From assembly GCA_010909165.1 (NCBI GenBank), contig VJWM01000063.1:1612001-1676000 (forward strand): a stretch of 64,000 nucleotides of DNA, read 5' to 3'. The stretch comes from Anthoceros angustus. Lineage: Eukaryota; Streptophyta; Anthocerotopsida; Anthocerotales; Anthocerotaceae. The number at the start of each line of letters is the position of its first letter. The stretch's first letter is position 1. Below, piece after piece: positions 45,736 through 57,780 of the stretch. The notes below the pieces were generated by a model that was not told the DNA's origin, searched no databases, and was given only the letters and a program-made list of their open reading frames with translations. The position numbers and the translations under genes were made by a program.

Positions 45736-46945
45736 TGAAGAAAACGATCACATGGATATTCATGCATGAAAATTTTTATATTGTGATGCACTTTTAACAT
45801 AAATAGTATTTTTTTTCTTATTTTATTTCTTGTAAATTTCTTTTTATGTAAAGGTTGAAAAAAGTTATGATCTCTTTGTTGATTATAAGCTCGATGCACT
45901 TGTTGCATGTCCTTGTGACGTGCAAAGGGCATGTCTCATCTATCTATCGCCAACTAGTGCATGTCTATCAGTGTTTTCCATTAGTACTCCTCGGTTACGG
46001 TTTTTTGTGAATAGATCGGGATACTTACATTCCACTCCTCGTTTACTTTTTTTGGTGAACAGATAAGGTATTTACATTCCATTGGTATTCTTCGTATACG
46101 GTTTTTAGTGAATAGATTGCCTATTTACACTCCACTCTTTGTTTCCTTTCTTGGTCAATAGATTGGGTATTAACATTCCACGCCTTGTTTACTGCCTATG
46201 TGAGCGATGATTTCTGGATCATTTTTTATAAAGTTTTATATTTTCAAAAAATCACTAATTAGGAGATTTTTCTTTGATAAAGCTTGATATTCTTATAAAA
46301 TTCAACTGGTAAGGTGATCGGTGACTTGTTATTTGTGAGCAGTGCATGCTTCGGAGTATGTACGACGGTAGTGCTCCTAGAAGCGAGGATGCTTTACTGT
46401 CTTTTGACAATCTTTGGTGATCTCAAGCATGAAAAGAATGTTCATTGGAATTCCACATTCAAGCGTCGATAGATCAATAGTCAAATGGGGTGCCACCCAT
46501 CCCTGTTTGATGGTTCCACTTGGCTGCCTGTTGTAAAAGCCCTATCGGGCCGCATGTTGTAAGAGCCCTGTGAACTAATTCAGAATGAAATGCATGATAC
46601 AAATGCACTAAAAGAAGATAATAAAGCTCAAGGAAACTTGGACATTCCAAAATATAGAGTTGAGAACTCCACAATTAAGCGCATTCAAATGAACCACTTC
46701 TAGGGTGAGGTGATTCCCCTGTTCCGCAATCACTCCCTACTCGATTATGAAAATCTCAGCAAAAAAGATAAACAATGCAATATCTTCCAGCCTTCATTAT
46801 TAACAAGTATAAATATGAAATATCTTAAAATTATTTACAATATTGTCAGTATCTTTTTCAATCTCAATTATAATTGAGCTACTAAAGGATATAAAGGTTT
46901 TTGCATGCTTTATAAACATGCCTATTTACTCGCTGACCCACTACA
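45736..46945. other. AT-rich intergenic region before the NPF 3' end
   Basis: Holds a partial second copy of 44750-44900-like DNA (ctctttgt, cttgtgacgtgcaaagg words) and a short tandem array (listed). No gene is seen. Confidence 0.45.
45978..46190. repeat. About 54 bp tandem repeat, four diverged copies
   Basis: Units run from ttccattagtactcctcg through gtgaatagat to acttacat, repeated four times with 20-30% divergence. Confidence 0.65.
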
Positions 46946-49248
46946 TCAAGCCTCTTCTACATCCTTAACTTTGGCCGAGTCAATGTGTTGAAGCTCTTCC
47001 CCTACATGCACGTCCTGGCCTTCGTGTAGCTTCTTGTAGGTATAGCAGCGAGCAAGAACTAAGAAAACTACGAAGTTGACTGACAGAGCAACGGACAAAA
47101 GATAGTAGTACTTTCTTAATCCACCGGTGTAAAATTCAGCGTAAAGCCACCCTCCTGAGTGCTTGGTGATCCTGTTCACCAAGTTCACGATAGCAGTCGA
47201 CAAGAAGTAACCCAGAGATATAGATGTGAAATAGAGAGATGTTGCCAAGCTCCTCATGTTGTCTGGGGCTTGAGAGTAGAAGAAGTTCAACTGACTGACA
47301 CCCACCAGGAACTCGGTGACCCCTAGTATCGCATACTGAGGAATCAACCAGTAGAAGCCCAAGGGAATCTTGTTTTCAGCAATCTGGAGAAAGGTGATAT
47401 TGTGGTTTTTGATGGTGTTCACCTTCTTGTCTTCTACTACCGCTGCTGTGACCAAGGCCAACATTGCCAGCACCAGGGCCACCCCAATCCTCTGTAAATC
47501 TGACAGGCCTCGGGGCTGACCTGTGAGCCGTCTCAAGAGAGGGACGATGAGAGTTTCGTAGATGGGGATGAAGATGACGGCAGTCCCAAGCATGAATACG
47601 GCGATGGAACCTGCAGGGATTGTGAAATGCCTTCCCATGTGCCTGTCCATGTTGACTCCTTGTTGGACGCTAAAAGACAGCATTTGCGAAAACATGATGT
47701 ACACAGACACAGTCGTCAGCCAGATGGGTAGAATCTGGAGCACGCACTTCAGTTCTTCCACCTGTGTGACCGTGCACACGTCCCATGGTCCGACCTCGTC
47801 CGTGTTTGCGTGTGGATAAATGGCAGCCTTATCCAACCATCTGTACATTTGAGGAGATCAGCAACAAGGAACGGGGCAACGTAATAAAATGAGCCATGTT
47901 CCACTAGCTGGGAGCAAATGACGGGTCAGTGTCACTGAATCGCCCACCTTAATCTACTGGTATGGGACAGCTTGCGAATAGCTTGGTTGTTGTACTCTTT
48001 GTTGCTGAGCTCATATAGCTGTTCATGAGCTGCCGGAAGTTTCTGTTTGTAGTTCTTGACTGCTACAACCACGACTTGTGTTACTCGTGTGAAGGCACTG
48101 CCCGACGGTTTAATATGCCTGTAATTGCACAAGGTAAAAACCAAAACCGAGCAGTCAGTGTCTGTTGCAACTTCACTGCACAGAGACGTGGGCAAGAGCT
48201 ACATGGGCAGTAGAGGACCTGTATGTTGGAGTGCCAACAAGGAAGATAAGAACAGAGATGGTGAAAATTGCTGTTCCGATACCGTAGGCCCAGCCAAAAC
48301 TGACATTTGTCTGAAGGTAAGTCAAAAACGTGACGCAGAAAATGGTGGTCACATTCAAGACGATGTAGTAGCCTGTGAAGAAGTGAGTCCCCAGCTTCTT
48401 CTCCACAGGGTCCGTCTGGTCAAACTGGTCCTGACCGAGCGAGGTTATAGAGGGCTTGATGCCTGCAGACCCAATGGCCAGCAGGTACAAGCCTGCGTGC
48501 ATCCAGCTCAGAACATAGTCACTGGCTATCGGACAGACGCCTTGATTGGCTGCATCGGGAACGCAGTGTGGAGGTTGCAGAGCTGGAATGGCAGAGGACG
48601 CAGTGAACACCACCAGTCCCTGCAGTCATGAAGATGTTTCAGGGCAGGGTTTACGGAACTTCTGCTACAGATTCCATACTACTGCTAATCCAAACAACCG
48701 TTGATGGTTCTCAGAAGCATACCACAAAGGCCAGAACTGAGGTGCAGAGCATTGTCCAGTATCTCCCAAAGTACGAATCTGCCAGAAAACCCCAGAACAG
48801 GGGAAGAAGGTAGAGAATACCCATAAAGTAGGACACTATGTTGGCAGCGTCTGGAATGGGAATATGCAGAGTTCCTGTAAGATAAAAAATAAGGTTCCCT
48901 GCAATCCCAAGCGCCCCCACACTGTCCCCCAGTTCAACAGCTGCACAGACAGTGGTGAAGGTAATCAACGGTAGTTTAGCAAAAAAAACTTATCGGAAAA
49001 TCCATGCAGATGTATACCGTAGACAAAAGGAACGGCCTTCCACGTTCCTGTTTTGGCTTTGATGGAGGGTCTGCCCCTGAGGTCAACCGACCCATCTCCA
49101 ACAAAGCCATCATCATGACGAAGGACTGGGCTCTCTGACACTGGTGCTGTCTGCAGCACATTTCCAATCAAAGTCACATACGTAAGAACAAACTTGGAAG
49201 GAGTAAGACCCCAGCAGACATACAAGATCCATAACCCACCTGCGCCAT
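46946..49248 (-). CDS. NPF (NRT1/PTR) proton-coupled transporter family protein
   Basis: Six exons on the minus strand, 49248-49240, 49150-49018, 48940-48723, 48619-48219, 48118-47948 and 47840-46946, give 608 residues, the usual NPF length. The first exon would be just nine bases (MAQ) ending at a GT donor in phase 0. Hallmarks are DGSVDLRGRPSIK, then GFLADSYFGRYWTM, IKPSITSLGQDQFD, a long central loop with KAAIYPH and TQVEELKCVLQILPIW, then FYSQAPDNMRS. About 12 membrane helices are expected. The family moves nitrate, peptides, hormones and glucosinolates; the substrate is unknown. The ExxE[R/K] proton-coupling motif on helix 1 reads ELGDS. The microexon is inference; the rest is secure. 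Confidence 0.9.
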
Positions 49249-50352
49249 TGTGTGCAGATGGGTGGCGGGAAAATCCCTGCAGGCAACAGCCACCTAGCAA
49301 CAAGCTAGGAGCATACTGGAGGCCAGTCAGGACTTCAAAAGGGCTGCATCCAGGCCTCCCTTGCCATGAAAAATCGGTGGAGCGCCTGAATGTGCCCGCT
49401 GGGGAATGGGATCCCGGCTGGTCTGAAGAGGGCGGGCAGGCACCATATACATAGCTTGCAGGCAGGCCGGAGGCCCACCACCATGGCACCCATCGCTCCT
49501 TCACACCATAATGCTGCAGTCTGAGCATTGCTTCACTGCGTATCCGAGGAATCCAGTCGGCCCCGACCGACTAGATGCGCATACTTCACTTCCCCCTCCA
49601 CTCGATTCCTCTAGACAGCATATGAACAGCGATTTGCCAAAACGAGCACCCAGATATGGCCTTGCTTTCCCGGCCAACAGAGCTCGTCCATACCCCTATT
49701 CGCATCCCGCTAGGCCAACGAACATAGTCCATGTTCGTACCCTGCTCGGCCAGCCGACTTGGCCCATGTTGTTGGTTTTCTCCACAGTGACGCCACCAGT
49801 AGGCCCCAGCTTGTCTCAACAGCGCCATCTGTCCCAGGCTGTGCCAAGCCTTGAGATACTGACCGAGAGATTCTGCGGGAGTTGCAAGCTCGAAGCCAAG
49901 CTGTAGAACGGCCGCAGCCAGATTTTTTCCAAGCACACATGCAACCTCAGATAGCTCTAGCAGTGCTCGTTCAATTTTAAGATAAAGAATGATGCGAGTT
50001 GCGACTGCTGTAGAACAAAACAATTGAGAATGCAGCGAAGGCACAGGAATTTGCCAACCGCTCGTGCTTCGACCGGAATTGGATTGTCCGGCAGCACAAG
50101 CAACTCAGATCATTTAAGACTCTTGAGACACTGCTGTGCATTATCAGTCTAATTTACACGTTAATGTTGCGTGTCCGTCAATGAGACTCATGAGAGCCCG
50201 CCCCTTTTTGTCTACACCTCGAGTACTCGTACACTTAGTACCTATACAACCGCTTTTCCCAGACAAAGTTCTTGCAAGTCTTGCAAGTGCAACGACCTTG
50301 TTTTGCTGCCTGGAGGCAAGATAATGCCAAGAAAAGGCTCTAAAAACGCGTG
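49249..50352. other. Intergenic, upstream of NPF and downstream of NAA20
   Basis: GC-medium DNA with no recognisable gene. It should hold the NPF promoter and the NAA20 3' UTR. Confidence 0.45.
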
Positions 50353-51430
50353 TCAATCATACTCTAGTTCATCAGGAGTGATGGGATTCCTGAGTGGGAT
50401 GACAGACTTCTTCTCCTTGTCTCTCGGCATCGCTTTCCTCATGTCTGCAGAGGATTGCCGCGCAAACTCAGGATTCCAGCATGATATCCAACTTCGAAAG
50501 AGTGTGAATTGATATGGCTTACCTAGTCCATCCTCCTCTCCAGAATAATAACGAAGCACCCTTCGGTAGACGACATAACCCAGCTGAAACAGCACGACAT
50601 AGATGGAAACTGTCAGACGGAGGATTTGACCGATATAAGACGCGACGAGCAGCAGGGAGGTACATGTTCCTCTTACCTTCTCATACATCTGAATGGCCGG
50701 AGCATTGGATGCTCGAACAAAAAGGTCTACAAAATAAGCGTTGTGCCTGCCACACACAAGAGCCAGAAAGGGCCAGCCTGGTATAAAGATGTGCGATAGG
50801 AGAGACAACACGGCCCCACAGTTCAAACCGCAACAGCAGGAGAGGACATACGTCTTTTCAGTTACTTCCTCGAGAATCCCCATAAGTTTCTTCGCCAAAT
50901 TTTGCCGACGGTATTCGGGGGCTACACTCAAAGCCGTCACATGGCCATGCCATGACTCCACATGACCCTCGACCTTCCCCATAACTGCGTGCATCGACAA
51001 GACACCGAATTGCGATGAATTACACAGGTTATCAAACCACGGTCGTTCATCATCAAACTGGCATGTCCCAGCCCAGCAGACAGAAGTCACTACAGCTGAA
51101 AGAAACCCTTCACATCAGGCAGGAAAAAAAAGAGTTCGAAGGAATCAAGAAATCAGATTCGCAAGGTGACCCAACTGTAGCCCATCACACATCCATTGGG
51201 GCCCTTGGCGATGTGAAAATAGTCCGGCCATCTTGCAAGGTAAGTGAGGTAGAACGGCATGTTGTACTGTCGACAGGCAAAGAAACAAATCAGACTCCGG
51301 CTCGAGATCTTCCACCACGGACAACAACCAAATCAGGGAATGTTAGAACTACCGTTTCCGTGAGATAGTCCAAATTCACGGGCGAAATGCGCAGCAGGTC
51401 TTCGCAACAGAATCTCCGGATTGTCGTCAT
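50353..51430 (-). CDS. NAA20: N-alpha-acetyltransferase 20, NatB catalytic subunit
   Basis: Six exons on the minus strand, 51430-51353, 51266-51176, 50984-50852, 50746-50677, 50583-50523 and 50444-50353, give 174 residues, the standard NAA20 size. The GNAT fold is clear: MTTIRRFCCEDLL, then FYLTYLARWPDYF, HVTALSVAPEYRRQNLAKKL (acetyl-CoA loop), YFVDLFVRASN, and a C-terminal DMRKAMPRDKEKKS ending PDELEYD. NatB, with NAA25, acetylates proteins starting Met-Asp, Met-Glu, Met-Asn or Met-Gln at the ribosome. The introns are 79-191 bp. Confidence 0.96.
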
Positions 51431-51587
51431 AGCTTGAGCGATCGTCAATCCTACAACTTCCAATTCGCGACGACAACAAATCCTTCAATCCTCTCGCGAC
51501 GCAGTGTTTTATCGTATAAACCCTAGGGCGATGAGGAAGATACTAAGCCCTACATTTGTAAAATTTCCTTCTTGTTTCTCGGAAAGT

Positions 51588-52127
51588 CTATGTGGAAACT
51601 GCAGGGCTGGAATTGGCAGCAGCGACGGCAGAGCAGAGGCATCTCCACACGGGCACCAGCATGTCCACAGGGGGCTTGGTCTCCTGGAAAGCCAGCGCGA
51701 GCTTAGCCTCGTCTCTGAGGAGCAGAGCCAAGTAAGAATAGCAGCGAGTGGGCGTGACAGCCTCGTTGATGACGGCAGCCAGAACCGTGTGCATGGGGTA
51801 AAAGCGGTGCGACACCTTTCCGCTGCTGTAGACAGTCTCCAGCTGCACCCCCAAGTTCGGCATCACCACAACAGCCTCCTGCAGCACCGAGCGCCGTCTC
51901 CGAAGATGCGCACCTGCCAGAACCAAGGCTAGTAGGATCACCACACTGCCTGCCGCTTGGATCGTGCCGTAACTCAGAGCTGTGATTAGCACTAGAGGCA
52001 AAGGAAGCATCCACCGTCCGAGTCCCCTGCCTGCCGCCTGCGTCACAAACACCGTGTGTGTGGAGATTACAGGATGCCCAGGCTCCATCTCCTTCAGGCA
52101 CACGTACTTGTAGCGCTTGTGATGCAT
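51588..52127 (-). CDS. PIGH: PIG-H subunit of GPI-GlcNAc transferase
   Basis: One exon of 179 residues from the ATG at 52127. Two hydrophobic spans (about 40-75: WMLPLPLVLITALSYG and SVVILLALVLAGA) form a membrane hairpin, followed by the conserved PIG-H domain (VVMPNLGVQLETVYSSG, FYPMHTVLAAVINEAV). PIG-H belongs to the GPI-N-acetylglucosaminyltransferase complex on the cytosolic face of the ER, which makes the first GPI-anchor intermediate. It lies 157 bp upstream of NAA20 on the same strand, each with its own start. Confidence 0.88.
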   Translation of the reverse strand: MHHKRYKYVCLKEMEPGHPVISTHTVFVTQAAGRGLGRWMLPLPLVLITALSYGTIQAAGSVVILLALVLAGAHLRRRRSVLQEAVVVMPNLGVQLETVYSSGKVSHRFYPMHTVLAAVINEAVTPTRCYSYLALLLRDEAKLALAFQETKPPVDMLVPVWRCLCSAVAAANSSPAVST

Positions 52128-52274
52128 CTTACCATCTCGGTCATGCCAAATCGTCCCCTGTGCTTATCACGCCTAGTGCAGAAGAAGAATATGCCGTTTC
52201 ATGGTGTATCGAAGTTTTGGTGTGTGATTTCAAAAGTTATGAATAAGTTGTTTGCTTCCCTCAAGAGCACGCTT

Positions 52275-52347
52275 GGTCGCGTGGCCTAATGGATAAGGCG
52301 CTCGCCTCCGGAGCGGGAGATTGTGGGTTCGAGTCCCACCGTGATCG
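52275..52347 (+). tRNA. tRNA-Arg (CCG)
   Basis: 73 nt with a complete cloverleaf. The acceptor stem GGTCGCG pairs with CGTGATC (two G-U pairs). The D stem is GCC/GGC, the anticodon arm CTCGC-CTCCGGA-GCGGG has anticodon CCG, and the T arm is GTGGG-TTCGAGT-CCCAC. There is no intron and no encoded CCA. Confidence 0.93.
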
Positions 52348-52412
52348 AGAATTACCCCTCAGCCTTTGCTGAAAGGGTATTACTTACTTTTAAGAGAGGT
52401 TACATGTGAATT

Positions 52413-52488
52413 GCGCCACATATGATGACTGCATTGACGCCACATATGATGACTGCATTGACGCCACATATGATGACTGCAGTGACGC
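52413..52488. repeat. 24 bp tandem repeat, three copies
   Basis: gccacatatgatgactgcat units start at 52415, 52439 and 52463. Confidence 0.9.
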
Positions 52489-52500
52489 CTCTATGTCATC

Positions 52501-52602
52501 GGCTTGCCATGTATGTGCAAAAGAAGAAGAAGAAGAGTTTTATTTAAGTCATGGGCTTGCCATCTATGTGCAAAAGAAGAAAAAGAGGAATTTTATTTAA
52601 GT
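52501..52602. repeat. 53 bp tandem repeat, two copies
   Basis: ggcttgccat(g/c)tatgtgc...tttatttaagtc starts at 52501 and 52554. Confidence 0.85.
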
Positions 52603-52611
52603 CCACGAAGG

Positions 52612-53012
52612 ACCAAGGGCATCCACTCCCTTTAGGCACCCCATCTAAGTGCCGATCCAAGCTTAGGATGCTTAATCATGGGAGTTGGTACTTAACAGTG
52701 TGCCTAAGCTACTTACACCAAGGGCATCCACTCCCTTTAAGCACCCCATCTAATGGGAGTTGGTACTTAACAACTTGTACCATGATGTGCCTAAGCTACT
52801 TACACCAAGGGCATCCACTCCCTTTAAGCACCCCATCTAAGTATCGATCCAAGCTCATGATGCTCAATCACGGCGTTCTTATAAATGTGTATCCATTTGG
52901 CCTAAGCCAAGGGCATCCACTCCCTTTAAGCACCCCATCTAAGTATCGATCCAAGCTCATGATGCTCAATCACGGCGTTCTTATAAATGTGTATCCATTT
53001 GGCCTAAGCCAT
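52612..53012. repeat. Array of about 85-105 bp units
   Basis: accaagggcatccactccct begins units at 52612, 52717, 52804 and 52906. The last two units (about 103 bp) look identical, so the array expanded recently. Confidence 0.85.
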
Positions 53013-53198
53013 TTGGACACACATGGACGATGGAGGCGAGCATCTGCAAATATAAATAAATGCATTGTGTATCCATGTGTAACATAGGGGATCAGAACCC
53101 TTGCTGAAGATTTCTTCCCTGGTTTGTTTTGATTTGTTTTAAAAAAAAAAGCTTTGTAGATATGTGCAAAAGACATGGATGCAAGTGATGTGGCTTGT

Positions 53199-53697
53199 AT
53201 GTGATAACTTTTTTGTCGCCAATATTCCACACTTAGTTGCCTCGGCATCTTCAAGAAACTTTTGTCGTCTTATATAGGCCACATCATCGCATGACGGGAT
53301 TCCGTCTTATATGGGCCACATCATCGCATGACGGGATTCCTTCGTTTTATATGGCCCACATCATTGTATGATGGTCCGTATGCGGCAGAAAACTTTGTGT
53401 CTCACAACTTGGGCTCTAGTGTTTGGATGTAGCTATGTAGGTATGTGCAAAAAAAAGAAAGCAATGTAGGTATGTGCAAAAGACATGTATGGAATACACC
53501 ATCACCGGCTTGTGTGTGATAACTTTTTTGTTGCCAATATTCCACATTTACTTGCCTCGGTATCTTCAAGAAACTTTCGTCGTCTTATATGGGCCACATC
53601 ATCGCATGACGGGATTCCTTCATTTTATATGGGCCACATCATTGTATGACGGGCCGTATGCGGCAGAAAACTTTCTGTCTCACAACTTGGGCTCTAA
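53199..53697. repeat. About 0.2 kb segment in two direct copies
   Basis: 53199-53416 and 53511-53697 share the order tgtgataactttttt, ttcaagaaact, ggccacatcatcgcatgacg and cacaacttgggctcta. The first copy has one extra inner 40 bp unit (gggccacatcatcgcatgac). Confidence 0.8.
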
Positions 53698-54327
53698 ACA
53701 ACATATGTGTAGAAAGGGGTTTCTCCTGCCAAAAGGGGTTTTGGAAAAAATCCCAACCCTATTTTGCTGGAAACTAAAGTTGGTTTGGTTTTTGTTGGTT
53801 TTTGTAGGTGCTCATCCATCGGTTTCGGGCATTCTCGGCTCCGGCACCACTTCCTGTCGAGTCATTTATACCGCTCTGGCGCCTTGTACTCAGGTTCATG
53901 GCGATTTAGTCGGTGTGATGAAGGGCCAATGACCTCATTGTTCCATAATTTCGTCATGTCCGTAGTTTGTGCATTTTGTGTGGTTTTGTATGTTTTTGTA
54001 TACCAGGGGGGCTTTGGCGCACATCAGTGCACGCCTAAATAACACTATGCGCAAACTTGTGCACGCACTATGCAAAAAGAATGCGAAAAATGATCTTCTA
54101 ATGGGGAAACATGTCCTTTTGGAGGTCTGAAGATGTGCCGGAACTCCCGACAAAATAACAAGTAGCAGACATCGGCGGAGGTTCACCTAGACCACTCTCA
54201 TATATCTATCCTATGCCCTAATGCGATGAAGAACACCCTATCCCTTTTTATCCTTTACGGTGTTTAGTCTCTTTCGTGATGACCTAATCGGGTTATCATC
54301 AAACATGCGGGGGCCCTGGGTGAACAA

Positions 54328-54415
54328 GTGCACCAAGGGGCAAGGGGCCAGTGCACGCACTTATGCGTGCACCAAGGGGCAAGGGGCCAGTGCACGCATA
54401 AGTGCGCGCACCAAG
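54328..54415. repeat. Two 40-odd bp repeats with palindromic cores
   Basis: gtgcaccaaggggcaagggg, then ccagtgcacgca, occurs twice. The junction gtgcacgcacttatgcgtgc is nearly self-complementary. Confidence 0.75.
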
Positions 54416-55255
54416 GTCAAGAAGGGCCTAGGAGCATGAACCCATATGGTTCATGCCTCCTAGTGCATTCAGAGTTCATCAAAGAAAAAGAGCAAAAATC
54501 TAAAAACCTCAAAAAGTCCAATTTTTGAGGCAAGTCTGTACTTGCCTAAAATTTTTGATATTTTTTGAAAATTTTGGTACTTTTTTTGATATTTTTGTTG
54601 TTTTAAAGGGTTCCTTTCGACGTTTTCAACCTTTTTTTTGCACCTCCTCAATGTGGATATGTTCTTATCTTTACTTAGCCCTCATTTTTTTCTAGTGGTT
54701 AAAACTTTGAACTAGTAGTGAGAACCTTTTGCATCTTTTGAATCTTGAGACGTTTGGCGTGGGCCTAGCTCCAAGTACAAACCATGCCACTCTCATTCTC
54801 GCACTGCACGCAGATCAAGAGCATCAGGTCAACGAAGATATTATTGTCCTAATGTCTAAGAAACAAAGTCCTATAAAATTCCCACAGCGAGAGTATAGTC
54901 TTAGGATTGACTGGTATGAATGAAAGGTTGGTGCGCAAACAAGTTTGCAATCTACAAGCCCTAAAAACTCTAAGCGTTTGTATCGTCCAACACAGCAATG
55001 ATTGCGGATGTTGGAAGCTGTTAGATGTAAGTGCGCATAAGTTTTTCCAATTACGTGTCTAGTTTGAAAGAAAAAGCCGAGCGAGAATGGGACTTTAGGT
55101 TTTGCCACGTACTTGCAATCTACAATCTCAAATAACGTGTATCAAAACAATTATTCAAAAGGTTGCGGGTGACATGTCTGCAGAGAAGTACCAAAAAGGC
55201 TGATTATAGTGCGGATTTTTCAAGTGCAAAAAAGAGTTCGGCCACGTTCGTGTGC

Positions 55256-55285
55256 AAAAAGGGGTTTCAGGAGAAACCCCTTTCT
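55256..55285. repeat. Short perfect hairpin
   Basis: aaaggggtttc and gaaacccctttc flank a 4-base loop (agga). A related half (gaaaggggtttctcctg) occurs at about 53713. Confidence 0.75.
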
Positions 55286-55539
55286 ACACAGACGCTATTT
55301 CTAGTGTTTGGATGTTGTCATCCAGGTTTTTTCCTGCCTTTTAGGAGTTTTCTTACACACATTCACATGTTTCTTTTCGCCTGGAACACACATGCACATG
55401 TTTGGTAGACACATCTGGCCCTGCACAAAGGCCCCAGATGTTCGGTCCCATTCGATGAATACAGATGCAACGGCTCGCCATCAAGTGTCCAAATCGATGG
55501 TTGGGGACCAGAATTACATGTTCAAGAGTGTGTCTCCTC

Positions 55540-55650
55540 AAGGCTGCTGAAGGCTGCTGAATGTCTACTCAAGGATGCTGAAGGATAATGAAGGCCGCTG
55601 AATTTCTGCTCAAGGGTGGTGAAGGCTGCTAAAGGTTGTTCAAGGGCTAG
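55540..55650. repeat. Degenerate aaggctgctga repeat
   Basis: Ten-odd bp units with variable spacing (aaggctgctgaaggctgctg, ctcaagg(a/g)tg). Probably a minisatellite; no gene. Confidence 0.7.
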
Positions 55651-56053
55651 ACATGGTCCCATACTTTGTGGCTCAGGTTCAGGTTCGCGAGGGTTAGCTA
55701 GATGATATGGCTGCTTGCGCGAATGTACTTGCAAGCGCCAATGTTCCCACAGCCCCAAGAAAGAAAAACATGTGTATTGCACGCAAAAAGATTCTTGACA
55801 CACCTCTTGACCACATCGGTACATGGGGCAGCCCCCCTCCCCTTCCCTTGGCGATAATATCGGTGTGTACTAAGTTTTCTCGCCCGTGTCACGGAAAACT
55901 TCTTATGCAACCCTCAATTAAAAAAACTCTTGGTATCACAGTGACGGTATTTCATAGACACGCGGCATTCATGTGAATCACTTGCCATCTATATAGGTAT
56001 GGGCAAAAGACAAATGGCATTTATGTGGAGGTGGCGAAGACCGGGCGAAGTCA

Positions 56054-56127
56054 TGGAGATGCGGGGTATCCATCCTCGTACCTCTCACATGCTAAGCGAG
56101 CGCTCTACCCATCTGAGCTACACCCCC
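56054..56127 (-). pseudogene. tRNA-Ala (AGC), probably decayed
   Basis: 74 nt on the minus strand, starting GGGGGTGTAGCTCAG and ending CATCTCCA. The acceptor stem and the anticodon arm (loop TTAGCAT, anticodon AGC) are intact. The D loop has an extra G. The T arm has a mismatch in the stem (GAGG against CCCC) and ATGGATA where ATCGATA is usual, losing the invariant T-loop C. It is thus a tRNA-Ala pseudogene or tRNA-derived repeat. Confidence 0.72.
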
Positions 56128-57780
56128 AATTACGTTCTATGCTACATCCCCAGTTACGTTTCTACCATCTATACGATGTAGCACTTAACAACAACCCTTT
56201 CGTAGTTTATTTATAGCGTCAAGAAACAAATACTAAGAAAATGCTAGAGTAATTATTTAAGACATTTCAGTGAAAGAGGCATTTTAGTCGGAATCCTTAA
56301 GCTTCGTGCGGCAACAGTTGATGCATCCTCTTTATGTAGGCCCTTCACTATTCCTCCAAATGACATTATCGGGGTGGTAGGTCACTTTAGGGATGGAGCT
56401 TACTTGCTCCTTCTTACCGCAACCCCTGGGGTTCTCCCTTCGATGTCCTCTGCGAGAGCAAGTAGACTCTCCCTATCTTCTCCTCCCCTCAGTAAAGAAT
56501 GTTGCTTGAAATTCATTTGTAAACAAGGGGTCCATGAAGGTTCTACACATGTGCACATTCGCCTTGTTCCAAGGTATTGTCATGTTGTGCTTCCTTTGTT
56601 TCCCCATAGTGTTATTTTACAATTATTCACATGGGAGAATTGTATTCCAAGTCTAACGTGCTTCCTTTTGTTTTCCATATTTAAGGAACATGTTGAGGCT
56701 AAGGACATGTAAGAAATGACAACTCTACATGTATGTTGTGAGTCTAGACACATAAGTTTCATGAATAATGACCTCATGTAATTAAACAAGCGGCCTGATC
56801 ACATAGTTGGTATTATTCTTTGCATAGGTATCAAAATATATTAAGTTTGGATAGTTGTAGACATCTCTGATACTCCATCTTTGATACTCTTGTTGTCATT
56901 AATACGTCCAAAAGAGGCTGCTACTTTAAAAAACCTTGCGGAATATGACTCATTCTAACCTGATCCACACATATGTGAAACTACATGCAATCTCAAAAGA
57001 AGTTGCATAACATAAACCTAGTGCAAGATAAATCAGACATAATACCATGAGAAATGAAGACGATTCTATGTGATCTAAGAGAGATGGGGAATGTCATCTA
57101 CAATTTTGTGAGAAAATAGACTCGTAAAAGACATTGTGAGCACAATATTGTAAACAGGGAAGCCTGACTAAGATGGTAGGAACAATTTGATAAGTATATG
57201 CTCGAGTAATTCTTGTTAATAAAGATTAACTAAGTATGTAGCTCATATCCATACATTACGTATAGCCCAAACCAAACATGGCAAGATATGGCACATAATG
57301 TATCGTAGTTGATATGGTTATTTGAGCGTTAAATATTTTTTTGGTCTACCTAAAAATTATCATAAAGATTGTAAAATTTTGAGAAAGCTCTACATTGTAT
57401 GGGCATAACTGTACAAGTGCCTCTTTTTCATAATGGATACCTGATTAGAAGCGGATTATTTTTTACTTTCAAATTTGGTTTGTCTAACGTCCTCTCTAAT
57501 AAGAGATTGCATGAAGCATGCAACACATGCATCTTCTTAACATGGCAGCTGCTAACTTAGCCTTTTACCCCCTTTTAATTTTTTACCTTTCTACTTTATT
57601 TTACCAGTACCATTCCTCTCTCCTCCACTGGGAAGATATCATTTTCCTCAATGACCTCCACTGTAACATGAGATCATCCATGATCCTTGTTGCACATCTT
57701 CAAGTGAAGCCTTACCAGATATTCTGGTGCATTACCACGGACAACAGATGCGCTTCAGAACTACGAAAAGTCCTCCATAC
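56128..57780. other. AT-rich stretch without recognisable gene
   Basis: A frame of 112 residues at 56374-56712 and others here match nothing I know. No clear repeat is seen. Confidence 0.45.

Larger units (their letters stand above)
52348..56053. other. Repeat-rich, gene-poor stretch
   Basis: A succession of short tandem arrays and diverged duplicates (main ones listed separately) in AT-rich DNA. Open frames here run through the repeats and match no family I know. Confidence 0.5.

Noticed and set aside
50852-50984. Loss of the Gly in the NAA20 acetyl-CoA loop (RRQNLA)
   Set aside because: Plant NAA20 proteins, as I recall them, also lack this Gly (RRQQLA), so it is not a defect.
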